Assembly (NCBI GenBank): GCA_031267955.1
Contig: JAIRYB010000062.1
Location: 1 to 6,080 of the forward strand
Length of the DNA: 6,080 bases
Direction of reading: 5' to 3'
Origin: Spirochaetaceae bacterium
Lineage (GTDB): Bacteria > Spirochaetota > Spirochaetia > Treponematales > Breznakiellaceae
Position numbers and translations under genes: made by a program. The notes below the pieces were generated by a model. That model was not told the origin of the DNA. It ran no database searches and saw only the letters and a program-made list of their open reading frames with translations. How positions within the stretch are numbered: position 1 is the first letter of the stretch; every line of letters begins with the position of its first letter. Shown piece by piece: positions 1 to 5,397 of this stretch.

Positions 1-1
1 C

Positions 2-58
2 GATTTCGCGGTAAGTTTTTTGAATTTCATAACTAAAATCATAACTAAAATCGGGTAG
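2..58 (+). CDS. possible 3' end of an upstream gene (partial)
   Basis: Reading from base 2 gives 18 codons ending ...FLNFITKIITKIG and a TAG stop at 56-58. The peptide contains an in-frame tandem duplication (ITKI twice) made by the 12-base repeat at 28-51. The last base of the stop is the first base of the next GTG (TAGTG), an overlap typical of coupled genes. That overlap is the only support beyond an open frame, because too little is present to recognise a family. It could be chance. Confidence 0.25.
   Translation, partial: DFAVSFLNFITKIITKIG
28..51. repeat. 12-bp tandem duplication (2 copies)
   Basis: The unit CATAACTAAAAT occurs twice in perfect tandem, at 28-39 and 40-51. Its length is a multiple of three, so it duplicates four codons (ITKI) in the possible upstream reading frame without breaking it. 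It lies immediately before the GTG at 58. Confidence 0.85.
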
Positions 59-264
59 TGTTTATACGTTTAGATCTGGCAAAAAATAAACAGGAATATA
101 CCATCGTATTTCAACAGGAACTTTATCGTCCTGAACATTGGTTACAATTAATGCTTAAAATAGCAACAAAAGGGAATACGATATTGAAAATAAAGAATCC
201 CCGCCATGAATGGGTGAACGCAAGGGTGTCAGTCACCAAATTTCCGGATAAATTTTTATTGTGA
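58..264 (+). CDS. small hypothetical protein, AT-rich
   Basis: This 68-codon ORF starts with GTG (58-60) and ends with TGA (262-264). I do not recognise a family. The product begins MFIRLDLAKNK and is basic, with a mix of hydrophobic and charged residues. I see no signal peptide, membrane span or Cys/His metal site. In-frame stops at 34-36 and 46-48 rule out a longer version. No convincing Shine-Dalgarno precedes the GTG, but the start overlaps the stop of a possible upstream frame (TAGTG), so translation by coupling is plausible. A second in-frame ATG lies at 151. The DNA is much more AT-rich than the operon to the right, which suggests a different origin. It may be a real small accessory gene or a remnant of a longer one; existence as a gene is uncertain. 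Confidence 0.4.
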   Translation: MFIRLDLAKNKQEYTIVFQQELYRPEHWLQLMLKIATKGNTILKIKNPRHEWVNARVSVTKFPDKFLL

Positions 265-382
265 AAAAGAGTGCATGGCGCCATGTTAGGCAGTGAAGAA
301 GGGCTGTCCGGGGATTGCTCCCGGCGGCCCGCATCTGCTGACGCTCCGCTTTGCGCGCACGTTGAAAAAGCTCGTCTTTCAC
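261..382. repeat. GC-rich patch with short inverted ends (possible small palindromic element)
   Basis: This non-coding stretch between two small ORFs is distinctly GC-richer than the DNA on either side. It starts with GTGAAA (261-266) and ends with TTTCAC (377-382), which are inverse complements. Inside are a perfect 12-base palindrome (CATGGCGCCATG, 274-285) and a CCGGG/CCCGG stem (308-312 with 320-324). Small multi-copy intergenic elements often look like this, but copy number cannot be seen from one window. Its right edge overlaps the -35 box of the promoter at 362-390. Confidence 0.35.
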
Positions 383-390
383 ACTATGAT
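362..390 (+). promoter_or_regulatory. sigma70-type promoter upstream of the Rpn-like ORF
   Basis: TTGAAA (362-367, 5 of 6 to TTGACA) is followed after exactly 17 bases by TATGAT (385-390, 5 of 6 to TATAAT). The predicted transcription start is near 397. An RNA from there would have about a 10-base leader for the ATG at 407 and about a 109-base leader for the better-supported ATG at 506. This is the best promoter match I see in the window; activity is inferred from sequence only. Confidence 0.55.
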
Positions 391-483
391 TTATAAATAA
401 GTATAAATGCCAAGTACAAGGACAGCGTTTTCTCATTCCTCTTTAACGATCCCGGCCCGAATTCTGGGTATTGTACAACGGGA

Positions 484-509
484 CCACGCCGGGGAGGTGT
501 TGAATATGT
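484..509 (+). repeat. 26-bp direct repeat, copy 1 (contains SD and start codon)
   Basis: The block starts CCACGCCGGGGAGGT and ends TTGAATATGT. It matches 702-727 at 25 of 26 positions, differing at 499 (G) versus 717 (A). It contains the Shine-Dalgarno GGGGAGGT (491-498) and the ATG at 506. Copies start 218 bases apart and enclose the Rpn-like ORF. Confidence 0.9.
491..498 (+). promoter_or_regulatory. strong ribosome binding site deciding the 506 start
   Basis: GGGGAGGT sits seven bases before the ATG at 506, a near-ideal Shine-Dalgarno and spacing. The alternative in-frame ATG at 407 has only AAGTATAA before it. This favours translation of a 64-residue protein from 506 over the 97-residue version. 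Confidence 0.7.
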
Positions 510-700
510 TATTGGAAGAATACACGGTGGAAGACGCGATGGCCCTTATGCGAAAGGAAAGTCTTGAGGAAAGTCTTGAGGAAGGTAGAGAGGAAGCTGT
601 GAGAGATTTGCTGAAATACGGTATGAGTCCCGAACAGGCGGCGGAAGCCTTGAAAATGCCCTTGGAAACAGTTACCGGGATTCAGGGGAGAATGAGCTAA
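506..700 (+). CDS. stand-alone C-terminal part of an Rpn-family (PD-(D/E)XK) protein
   Basis: The protein starts MLLEEYTVEDAMALMRKE and has 64 residues. It resembles only the C-terminal tail of Rpn-type recombination-promoting nucleases/putative transposases: an acidic helix, a variable Glu/Arg repeat (ESLE-ESLE-EGRE-EAVR, about residues 18-33), and a small helix-turn segment (GMSPEQAAEALKMPLETV). The PD-(D/E)XK nuclease core, normally about 200 residues upstream, is absent. The same frame extends to ATG 407, directly after a TAA stop, but 506 has the strong ribosome binding site and the extension is not recognisable as Rpn. A good promoter lies upstream at 362-390. In E. coli Rpn genes an internal in-frame start is reported to produce a short C-terminal protein that inhibits the toxic full-length nuclease; this ORF has the layout of such a product without the nuclease. 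A decayed gene remnant is equally possible. Confidence 0.55.
   Translation: MLLEEYTVEDAMALMRKESLEESLEEGREEAVRDLLKYGMSPEQAAEALKMPLETVTGIQGRMS
557..580 (+). repeat. 12-bp in-frame tandem repeat in the Rpn-like ORF
   Basis: GAAAGTCTTGAG is repeated perfectly at 557-568 and 569-580, encoding ESLE twice. Two diverged 12-base units (encoding EGRE and EAVR) follow to 604. Variable Glu-rich repeats at this place are common in Rpn-family tails and probably change copy number by slippage. Confidence 0.85.
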
Positions 701-701
701 T

Positions 702-727
702 CCACGCCGGGGAGGTATTGAATATGT
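702..727 (+). repeat. 26-bp direct repeat, copy 2 (SD + ATG followed at once by a stop)
   Basis: This second copy of the block at 484-509 begins two bases after the TAA of the Rpn-like ORF. It retains GGGGAGGT (709-716), a seven-base spacer and ATG (724-726), but the next codon is TAG (727-729), giving a start-stop ORF. Similarity does not continue past the block on either side. Confidence 0.9.
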
Positions 728-909
728 AGAACGTATTTTTTGCCGCCCGGCTGGAATCGATAAGAAGAAGTCGAAATTAAAGAAGGGAAAAAGAAAAACT
801 TAGGTTCCTAAAACCTTCTCCGACCGCAATAAATCCATATCTTTGCCCCCTGTTCATTGCGCCGCCCGCCGCTTCCCTAAACCCCCGCTTGGAACTATAA
901 TGGACTACC
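728..909. other. intergenic stretch before prfA, no gene seen
   Basis: No credible coding frame was found between the second repeat copy and prfA. There is a purine-rich run (780-798), short complementary segments AGAAGG (781-786) and CCTTCT (814-819), and a C-rich segment (840-890) ending at the TATAAT listed separately. I see no terminator with a T-run, tRNA or recognisable riboswitch. Confidence 0.5.
896..901 (+). promoter_or_regulatory. perfect -10 box just before prfA
   Basis: TATAAT lies nine bases before the prfA ATG (910). A matching -35 is weak: TTCCCT at 873-878 with a 17-base spacer, 3 of 6. If used, transcription would start around 907-909 and the prfA mRNA would be nearly leaderless. 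That would fit the lack of a Shine-Dalgarno before the ATG. Confidence 0.35.
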
Positions 910-1980
910 ATGAACGAACGGCTTGAATCGCTTTTGAAAAGATACGACGAACTCTCGCTTATAATCCAGGACGCGGATCTGGTCAGGGACCAGAACAAAT
1001 ACAAGGCCCTGATGAAGGAATACTCCCAGCTCAGCTCGATCCACGATGTGAACGCCGAAATCGCGGAACTTGCGGCCCAGATGAGCGATACCCGCGCCCT
1101 CGTTCAGGACGAAAAGGACCCGGAGATAAAGGAGCTTGCCCGCGAGGAGCTTAAAGACCTGGAACAGCGGCATAAAGACGCCGACGACCGGCTTAAATTC
1201 CTGCTCATCCCCAGGGACCCGCTGGACGAAAAAAACATCATCATGGAGATCCGGGCCGGCACCGGCGGCGAGGAAGCCGCCCTTTTCGCGGCCGACCTTT
1301 ACCGCATGTATTCCCGGTTCGCCGAAAACAGGGGCTGGGTTTTCGAGATCATGAACGCCAACGAGACGGAACTCGGCGGCTTTAAGGAAATTGTCTTTTC
1401 CATCAGCGGCAGCAATGTATACGAAAACCTCCGCTACGAATCCGGGGTCCACCGGGTCCAGCGGGTCCCGGCCACCGAGGCATCGGGGCGCATACACACT
1501 TCCGCCGTTACCGTGGCCGTACTGCCGGAAGCGGATGAAACTGAAATCGACATAAAGCAGGAAGACCTGCGCATCGATGTAATGCGCGCGGGCGGCCCCG
1601 GCGGCCAGTGCGTCAACACCACGGACTCCGCGGTACGCATAACCCACCTCCCTTCCGGCATCGTGGTCCACTGCCAGGACGAAAAAAGCCAGATCAAGAA
1701 TAAAGCTAAAGCCATGCGTATACTCCGCGCGCGCGTCTACGAGATGGAAGCGGCAAAGGCCCAGGCCGAACGTTCCGAGGCCCGCAAAACCCAGATAGGC
1801 TCGGGGGACCGTTCCGAAAGGATACGCACCTACAACTTCCCCCAGAACCGCCTAACCGACCACCGCATCAGCCTGACCCTCTACAAGCTGGACCTGATAA
1901 TGCAGGGGGATGTGGCCGAACTTTTCGACGCCCTCAAACTTTCAGCGAGGGAAGAATTACTGCGCGCCACAGCGTCATGA
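910..1980 (+). CDS. prfA: peptide chain release factor 1 (RF1)
   Basis: This cytoplasmic class-I release factor reads UAA and UAG in the ribosomal A site and triggers hydrolysis of peptidyl-tRNA. It has 356 residues, normal for RF1. The N-terminal coiled region covers about 1-100 and is followed by the conserved [16 protein letters not shown] stretch (116-131). The tripeptide anticodon PAT at 187-189 in [10 protein letters not shown] marks RF1 rather than RF2 (SPF). The catalytic GGQ is at 231-233, and [15 protein letters not shown] and the [16 protein letters not shown] segment follow. Gln233 is the expected target of PrmC, encoded next. The residue after GGQ is Cys where His is usual. No Shine-Dalgarno precedes the ATG at 910; an ATG at 900 is in another frame. 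The gene ends in TGA, which RF1 itself does not read. It is first in the operon prfA-prmC-RSH. Confidence 0.97.
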   Translation: MNERLESLLKRYDELSLIIQDADLVRDQNKYKALMKEYSQLSSIHDVNAEIAELAAQMSDTRALVQDEKDPEIKELAREELKDLEQRHKDADDRLKFLLIPRDPLDEKNIIMEIRAGTGGEEAALFAADLYRMYSRFAENRGWVFEIMNANETELGGFKEIVFSISGSNVYENLRYESGVHRVQRVPATEASGRIHTSAVTVAVLPEADETEIDIKQEDLRIDVMRAGGPGGQCVNTTDSAVRITHLPSGIVVHCQDEKSQIKNKAKAMRILRARVYEMEAAKAQAERSEARKTQIGSGDRSERIRTYNFPQNRLTDHRISLTLYKLDLIMQGDVAELFDALKLSAREELLRATAS

Positions 1981-2158
1981 GGGGGAGCACAACCAAAAAA
2001 CGCCCCGCGTTTTTTGGCCGGGGGTTTGGCCGGGGCCAAACCCCTTCAATTCAGCCCGCCAAAACTTCCACCCCCGCCGACGCTGCTCCCCCCGGCTCCA
2101 AAGGTTTTTGCCCGCGGCAAAAACGCTTTTCCGCTCCCCCCGCTCATTGTTCCCCGCC
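1981..2158 (+). repeat. cluster of three inverted repeats between prfA and prmC
   Basis: This 178-base spacer contains three perfect inverted repeats. The first is CCAAAAAACGC (1993-2003) with GCGTTTTTTGG (2007-2017), 11 bp around CCC. The second is GGGGTTTGGCC (2021-2031) with GGCCAAACCCC (2034-2044), 11 bp. The third is GTTTTTGCC (2104-2112) with GGCAAAAAC (2116-2124), 9 bp around CGC. Such a cluster inside an operon could be a REP-like insertion, an attenuator or an RNA processing/stability site. The first has a T-run only as part of its own stem, so it is not a standard terminator. An open frame of 61 codons (ATG 1977 to TGA 2162) spans the whole spacer and overlaps prfA and prmC by ATGA at both ends. 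Confidence 0.75.
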
Positions 2159-3067
2159 ATGACAATAAAGCAGGCGCTTGGCGAAGCGGCCTCCCGGCTT
2201 TCCTCCGCCGGCATTGATACGCCTTCCCTTGACGCCTCCCTCCTCATGGCGGAAACACTGCGCACGGACCGTTCCCGCCTGGTACTCGCCTGGGACGAGC
2301 CGCTCCCGGAAAGCGGCTGGCGTTTCTTCGACAGCCTCCTCTGCCGCCGCCTTTCCGGAGAACCTGTTGCGTACATCCTGGGCCGCAGGGACTTCCGCGG
2401 CCTTGATTTCGCCGTAATCCCGGCGGTCCTCATCCCCCGCCCGGATACGGAAACCCTGGTGGAGGCGGCCCTTGAAACCGCGCGGGAAATCGCCGGGGCT
2501 TCCGGGGAAACAATCCCGGTCCTTGACCTCTGCACCGGATCGGGCGCGGTGGCAATAGCCCTGAAACACGAAATGCCGGAACTTGAGGTCTACGCCTCGG
2601 ATATCTCGCGGGAAGCCCTTGCCTGCGCCCGGGGCAACGCAGCGCGGCTTCTGCCGGGAAACAGCATTACCTTTATCGAAAGCGATCTTTTCGCCGCGTT
2701 CGGCGGCCCGATGGAAAACGCCGATCCCGGGCGCGGCCCCGTTCCATGCGTCTTCAGCGTCATCGTCTCAAACCCGCCCTACATACCAGCGCGGATCCTC
2801 CCCTCGCTTTCGCCGGAAGTACGGCGCGAACCGCGTCTCGCCCTTGACGGCGGGGAAGACGGCCTCGGCCTCATCGGCAGGATAATCGCCGGCAGCCCGC
2901 GCCGGCTCGCGGACAACGGCGCGCTTCTCCTGGAGGCTGACCCCCGGCAGATGGAATCGATTTCCGCCATGCTTGAATCGCAGGGCTATAACAGGGTACA
3001 AAGGTACAACGATCTGAGCCAAAGGCCGCGGGTAATCCGCGGCTTTCTACGGGGGCGCCATGGATGA
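2159..3067 (+). CDS. prmC: release factor glutamine N5-methyltransferase
   Basis: PrmC (formerly HemK) transfers a methyl group from S-adenosylmethionine to the glutamine of the GGQ motif in release factors. The 302 residues fit the family (about 280-300). The N-terminal helical substrate-binding domain covers about 1-80, then YILGRRDFRGLDFAV and the IPRPDTETLVE motif (92-102) lead into the Rossmann methyltransferase domain. SAM-binding VLDLCTGSGAVAIAL spans 121-135, and the NPPY active-site motif is at 205-208 followed by EPRLALDGGEDGL. A short Pro/Gly-rich insert (about 183-197) precedes NPPY. The ATG at 2159 matches the usual N-terminus; the frame is open much further upstream, but that translation is repeat-derived. 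No Shine-Dalgarno is present (the upstream bases are pyrimidine-rich), so translation may depend on coupling. It follows its substrate gene prfA, and its TGA overlaps the next ATG (ATGA at 3064-3067). Confidence 0.95.
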   Translation: MTIKQALGEAASRLSSAGIDTPSLDASLLMAETLRTDRSRLVLAWDEPLPESGWRFFDSLLCRRLSGEPVAYILGRRDFRGLDFAVIPAVLIPRPDTETLVEAALETAREIAGASGETIPVLDLCTGSGAVAIALKHEMPELEVYASDISREALACARGNAARLLPGNSITFIESDLFAAFGGPMENADPGRGPVPCVFSVIVSNPPYIPARILPSLSPEVRREPRLALDGGEDGLGLIGRIIAGSPRRLADNGALLLEADPRQMESISAMLESQGYNRVQRYNDLSQRPRVIRGFLRGRHG

Positions 3068-5373
3068 AGAAAAACACTGCCTCGCTTATACCGTTTCCCC
3101 AGCTCCTCAAGGAAAGGTTCGGCTTTTATAGCGGCGCCGAACAGGAAAGAATTAAAGACGCGGTATCATGGGCGCAGCCGTACTACGGCCCCGGCAGCCG
3201 GACGGCTTCGCAATCCCTGGAAACGGCGGTAATACTGGCCGATCTCCGCCTTGACGCGGACGCGGTAATAGCCGCCGTACTCCACAAAGCCCCGGAACAC
3301 GCCTTCCCGGCAGAAAACCCTGCCCATGCAAACGCGGCGGCCCGCGTGAAGAACACGGTGCGCAGGCCCGGACACCCGGACGCCGCGCCCGGCGCCGCCG
3401 CTTTCCACGAGGCGGTCAGGGAACGTTTCGGCGGCGATGTCGCTTTCCTGGCCGAAGGCGCCGCCCGGATAGCCGGAATTTCCGCCACCAATAAAACCAT
3501 CCAGGAAGCGGAAAATGTCCGCAAGATGCTCTTCGCCATGGCAAAGGACATACGGGTTATCTTCATCAAACTGGCCGATAAACTCACCGTCATGCGCGGA
3601 TTCGACAGGCAGCGGGCAAACAACGATTCCGTGTCCCTGCGCAGGGAAAGCGCGCAGGAATGCCTCGACATCTACGCGCCCCTTGCGGACCGGCTCGGCA
3701 TTTCCTGGATGAAAGACGAACTGGAGGACCTTGCCCTCAAAAACCTTAAAGGCGATGTTTTTTCCCGGATAAAAGAAATTGTATCGCTTAAAAAAGAGGA
3801 ACGGCAAAAATACCTTGATACGGTAAGGGATATCATCATAAAAGAAGCCGCGGCCGCGGGTATTGATATCGAAGTCGAAAGCAGGCCGAAACACTTTTAT
3901 TCGATTTATCAAAAGATGAGGAAGCGCGGCAAGGGGCCGGAAGAACTCTACGATCTTTTCGGCATAAGGATACTCTGCGCGGGCATTGAAAACTGCTACA
4001 CCCTTCTGGGCCTGGTACACCGGCTCTGGAAACCCCTGGACGGGCGCTTTAAGGACTATATCGCCATGCCCAAGGCCAACGGTTACCAGAGCCTGCACAC
4101 CACCGTATTTGTGCCGGGGGCCGCTCCCGCTTCCGGAGCGCAGGTCCCCGGACAGCGCTTCCCCTGGTCCCCTCTCGCGGAAAAATACGGGGACGGCCAG
4201 CCGCTGGAAATTCAGATCAGGACGCGGGAAATGCACCAAGTCGCCGAATACGGTATCGCCAGCCACTGGCTCTACAAAAAGGGTTCCGCCAGCGAGATAG
4301 TCCGGCCCGGCGACCTGCCCCTTATCAACCGGCTCAAGGACTGGAAACTTGGTGAAACCGATATTTCGGACGGCCAGAGTTCCGCCTCGTTTCTCGATGA
4401 CATTAAAAGGGAACTGCTTAAAGATTCGATCTATGTCTTTACGCCCCTGGGCAAGGTGATAGAACTTCCGGCGGGCGCCAGCCCCATAGACTTTGCCTAT
4501 GCCATCCATACGGAGATTGGAAACCACTGTTCCGGCGCAAAAGCCGGCGGCTCTATAGTCCCCCTAAGCTGCGAGCTGCAAAACACCCAGGTAGTAGAAA
4601 TACTCACAGCTACCAACGCCCATCCCCATATCAACTGGCTGCGTATCGCGAAAACCTCAAAGGCGCGCAACAAGATACGTTCCTGGCTCCAGCAGAACGA
4701 CAGCTCGGTAATCATCGAAAAAAACGTAGTGGCATACGGTTCAAAACGCGGGCGCCCGCAGGGCCCCAGGCCGGCCGCATCGGACCCCGGAAAGAAAGAC
4801 GCCGCGCGCGCTGCCGGAAGCGGCGCCCGGCCGGCCCCCCAGGCAAACACCGCTTCCCCGCCGCCGGCCCCCGCGCCGGTCCAGGAAGTCATTCAGAACC
4901 TGGGCAGGGACGCGGGCGCGCTTCAGGTACGGCTTGAGTCAGAAGGAGGGCCGGCCGGCAAAAACATGATGATACGCTTCGCCCGCTGCTGCCATCCGGT
5001 AATAGGCGATCCGATTACCGGCTACGTATCCCGGGGCAGGGGAATAATCATCCACCGGAAAAACTGCCCCAATCTGGCAAACATACCCGATTACAGGGAG
5101 CGGAAGATCGAGACCGAATGGGAAAAATCTTTGGATATACTCGTAAAACGCTTCAAGGTAGAAGCGCGCCTGCAAGCGGAACTCTTCCCGGAAATCGAGG
5201 GCGCCATCCGCAAATACCAGGGCCACCTGATCGAAGGCCGACTCGAAGAAAGCGCCCCGAACCGCATCACAGGTTTTTTCACCATGCGGCTGGAATCCCC
5301 GGGCAGCCTGAATAAAGTTATTAAAAGTATCAGAAACGTCCCCGGGGTCTTAAACATATACCCCATCGCCTGA
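3064..5373 (+). CDS. RelA/SpoT-homologue (p)ppGpp synthetase, hydrolase site degenerate
   Basis: This long RSH protein of 769 residues makes (p)ppGpp from ATP and GDP/GTP in the stringent response. Domains in order are a pseudo-hydrolase HD (about 30-200), synthetase (about 262-405), TGS (about 454-515, SIYVFTPLGKVIELPAGASP), a short helical part, a low-complexity Ala/Pro/Gly linker (557-606), a zinc-finger/CC domain (C642, C643, H664, C668) and a C-terminal ACT/RRM (about 692-769). The synthetase looks intact: SRPKHFYSIYQKM, D297, RFKD (328-331), NGYQSLHT (339-346) and LEIQIRT with E382. The HD site is not: the usual metal-binding His is Q50, HD is H74-K75, the ED pair is E78-H79, and the Asn of RLHNMR is V176. 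About 25 extra residues are inserted at 351-375, and the HD region is lengthened near 80-110. Likely synthetase-only, so I give no relA/spoT/rel symbol. Start overlaps the prmC stop (ATGA). Confidence 0.93.
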   Translation: MKKNTASLIPFPQLLKERFGFYSGAEQERIKDAVSWAQPYYGPGSRTASQSLETAVILADLRLDADAVIAAVLHKAPEHAFPAENPAHANAAARVKNTVRRPGHPDAAPGAAAFHEAVRERFGGDVAFLAEGAARIAGISATNKTIQEAENVRKMLFAMAKDIRVIFIKLADKLTVMRGFDRQRANNDSVSLRRESAQECLDIYAPLADRLGISWMKDELEDLALKNLKGDVFSRIKEIVSLKKEERQKYLDTVRDIIIKEAAAAGIDIEVESRPKHFYSIYQKMRKRGKGPEELYDLFGIRILCAGIENCYTLLGLVHRLWKPLDGRFKDYIAMPKANGYQSLHTTVFVPGAAPASGAQVPGQRFPWSPLAEKYGDGQPLEIQIRTREMHQVAEYGIASHWLYKKGSASEIVRPGDLPLINRLKDWKLGETDISDGQSSASFLDDIKRELLKDSIYVFTPLGKVIELPAGASPIDFAYAIHTEIGNHCSGAKAGGSIVPLSCELQNTQVVEILTATNAHPHINWLRIAKTSKARNKIRSWLQQNDSSVIIEKNVVAYGSKRGRPQGPRPAASDPGKKDAARAAGSGARPAPQANTASPPPAPAPVQEVIQNLGRDAGALQVRLESEGGPAGKNMMIRFARCCHPVIGDPITGYVSRGRGIIIHRKNCPNLANIPDYRERKIETEWEKSLDILVKRFKVEARLQAELFPEIEGAIRKYQGHLIEGRLEESAPNRITGFFTMRLESPGSLNKVIKSIRNVPGVLNIYPIA
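4114..4151 (+). repeat. two-tier inverted repeat inside the synthetase insertion
   Basis: CCGGGG (4114-4119) pairs with CCCCGG (4146-4151), and within it CGCTCC (4122-4127) pairs with GGAGCG (4135-4140). The segment begins exactly where the protein departs from the RSH consensus (Pro351). It may be an in-frame palindromic insertion or simply GC-rich coding sequence. Confidence 0.5.
4748..4759. repeat. 12-bp perfect palindrome in the RSH linker
   Basis: GCGGGCGCCCGC is self-complementary and lies at the start of the low-complexity Ala/Pro/Gly linker coding region. GC-rich codons make such matches fairly likely, so significance is low. Confidence 0.5.
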
Positions 5374-5397
5374 ACCGGCCGCTCCGGAATCAGGATG
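5364..5397. other. hairpin joining the convergent stop codons
   Basis: The 16 bases between the two genes plus their ends form an interrupted stem: CCTGA (5369-5373) with TCAGG (5390-5394) and CCGG (5375-5378) with CCGG (5384-5387) around a five-base loop. CATC (5364-5367) could add pairs with GATG (5394-5397) across a bulge. Both TGA stop codons lie in the stem. There is no T-run directly after it on either strand, so it is not a standard intrinsic terminator. Confidence 0.45.

Noticed and set aside
233..436. 67-residue minus-strand open frame in the left flank
   Set aside because: It crosses the GC-rich patch and the promoter, has no family resemblance I can name, and opposes the small ORFs on the plus strand.
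407..505. Use of the ATG at 407 for the Rpn-like ORF
   Set aside because: It has no Shine-Dalgarno and the first 33 residues are unlike Rpn; kept only as an alternative, since the promoter would allow it.
900..909. ATG at 900 as the prfA start
   Set aside because: It is out of frame with prfA and overlaps the TATAAT.
1606..1611. Cys after the GGQ of RF1 as a functional change
   Set aside because: GGQ itself is intact and this position varies among release factors, so it is not strong enough for a separate claim.
895..1671. 258-residue minus-strand open frame
   Set aside because: It is antisense to prfA and is a codon-bias shadow.
1910..2158. Longer N-terminus for PrmC starting inside prfA
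   Set aside because: The extra 83 residues overlap prfA and the hairpin spacer and do not resemble the family; MTIKQALGEAASRL from 2159 matches the usual PrmC start.
3166..4527. 453-residue open frame on the minus strand
   Set aside because: It lies wholly antisense to the RSH gene, whose domains and motifs are unmistakable. The frame is open because of GC-rich codon use, and its translation has no recognisable motif.
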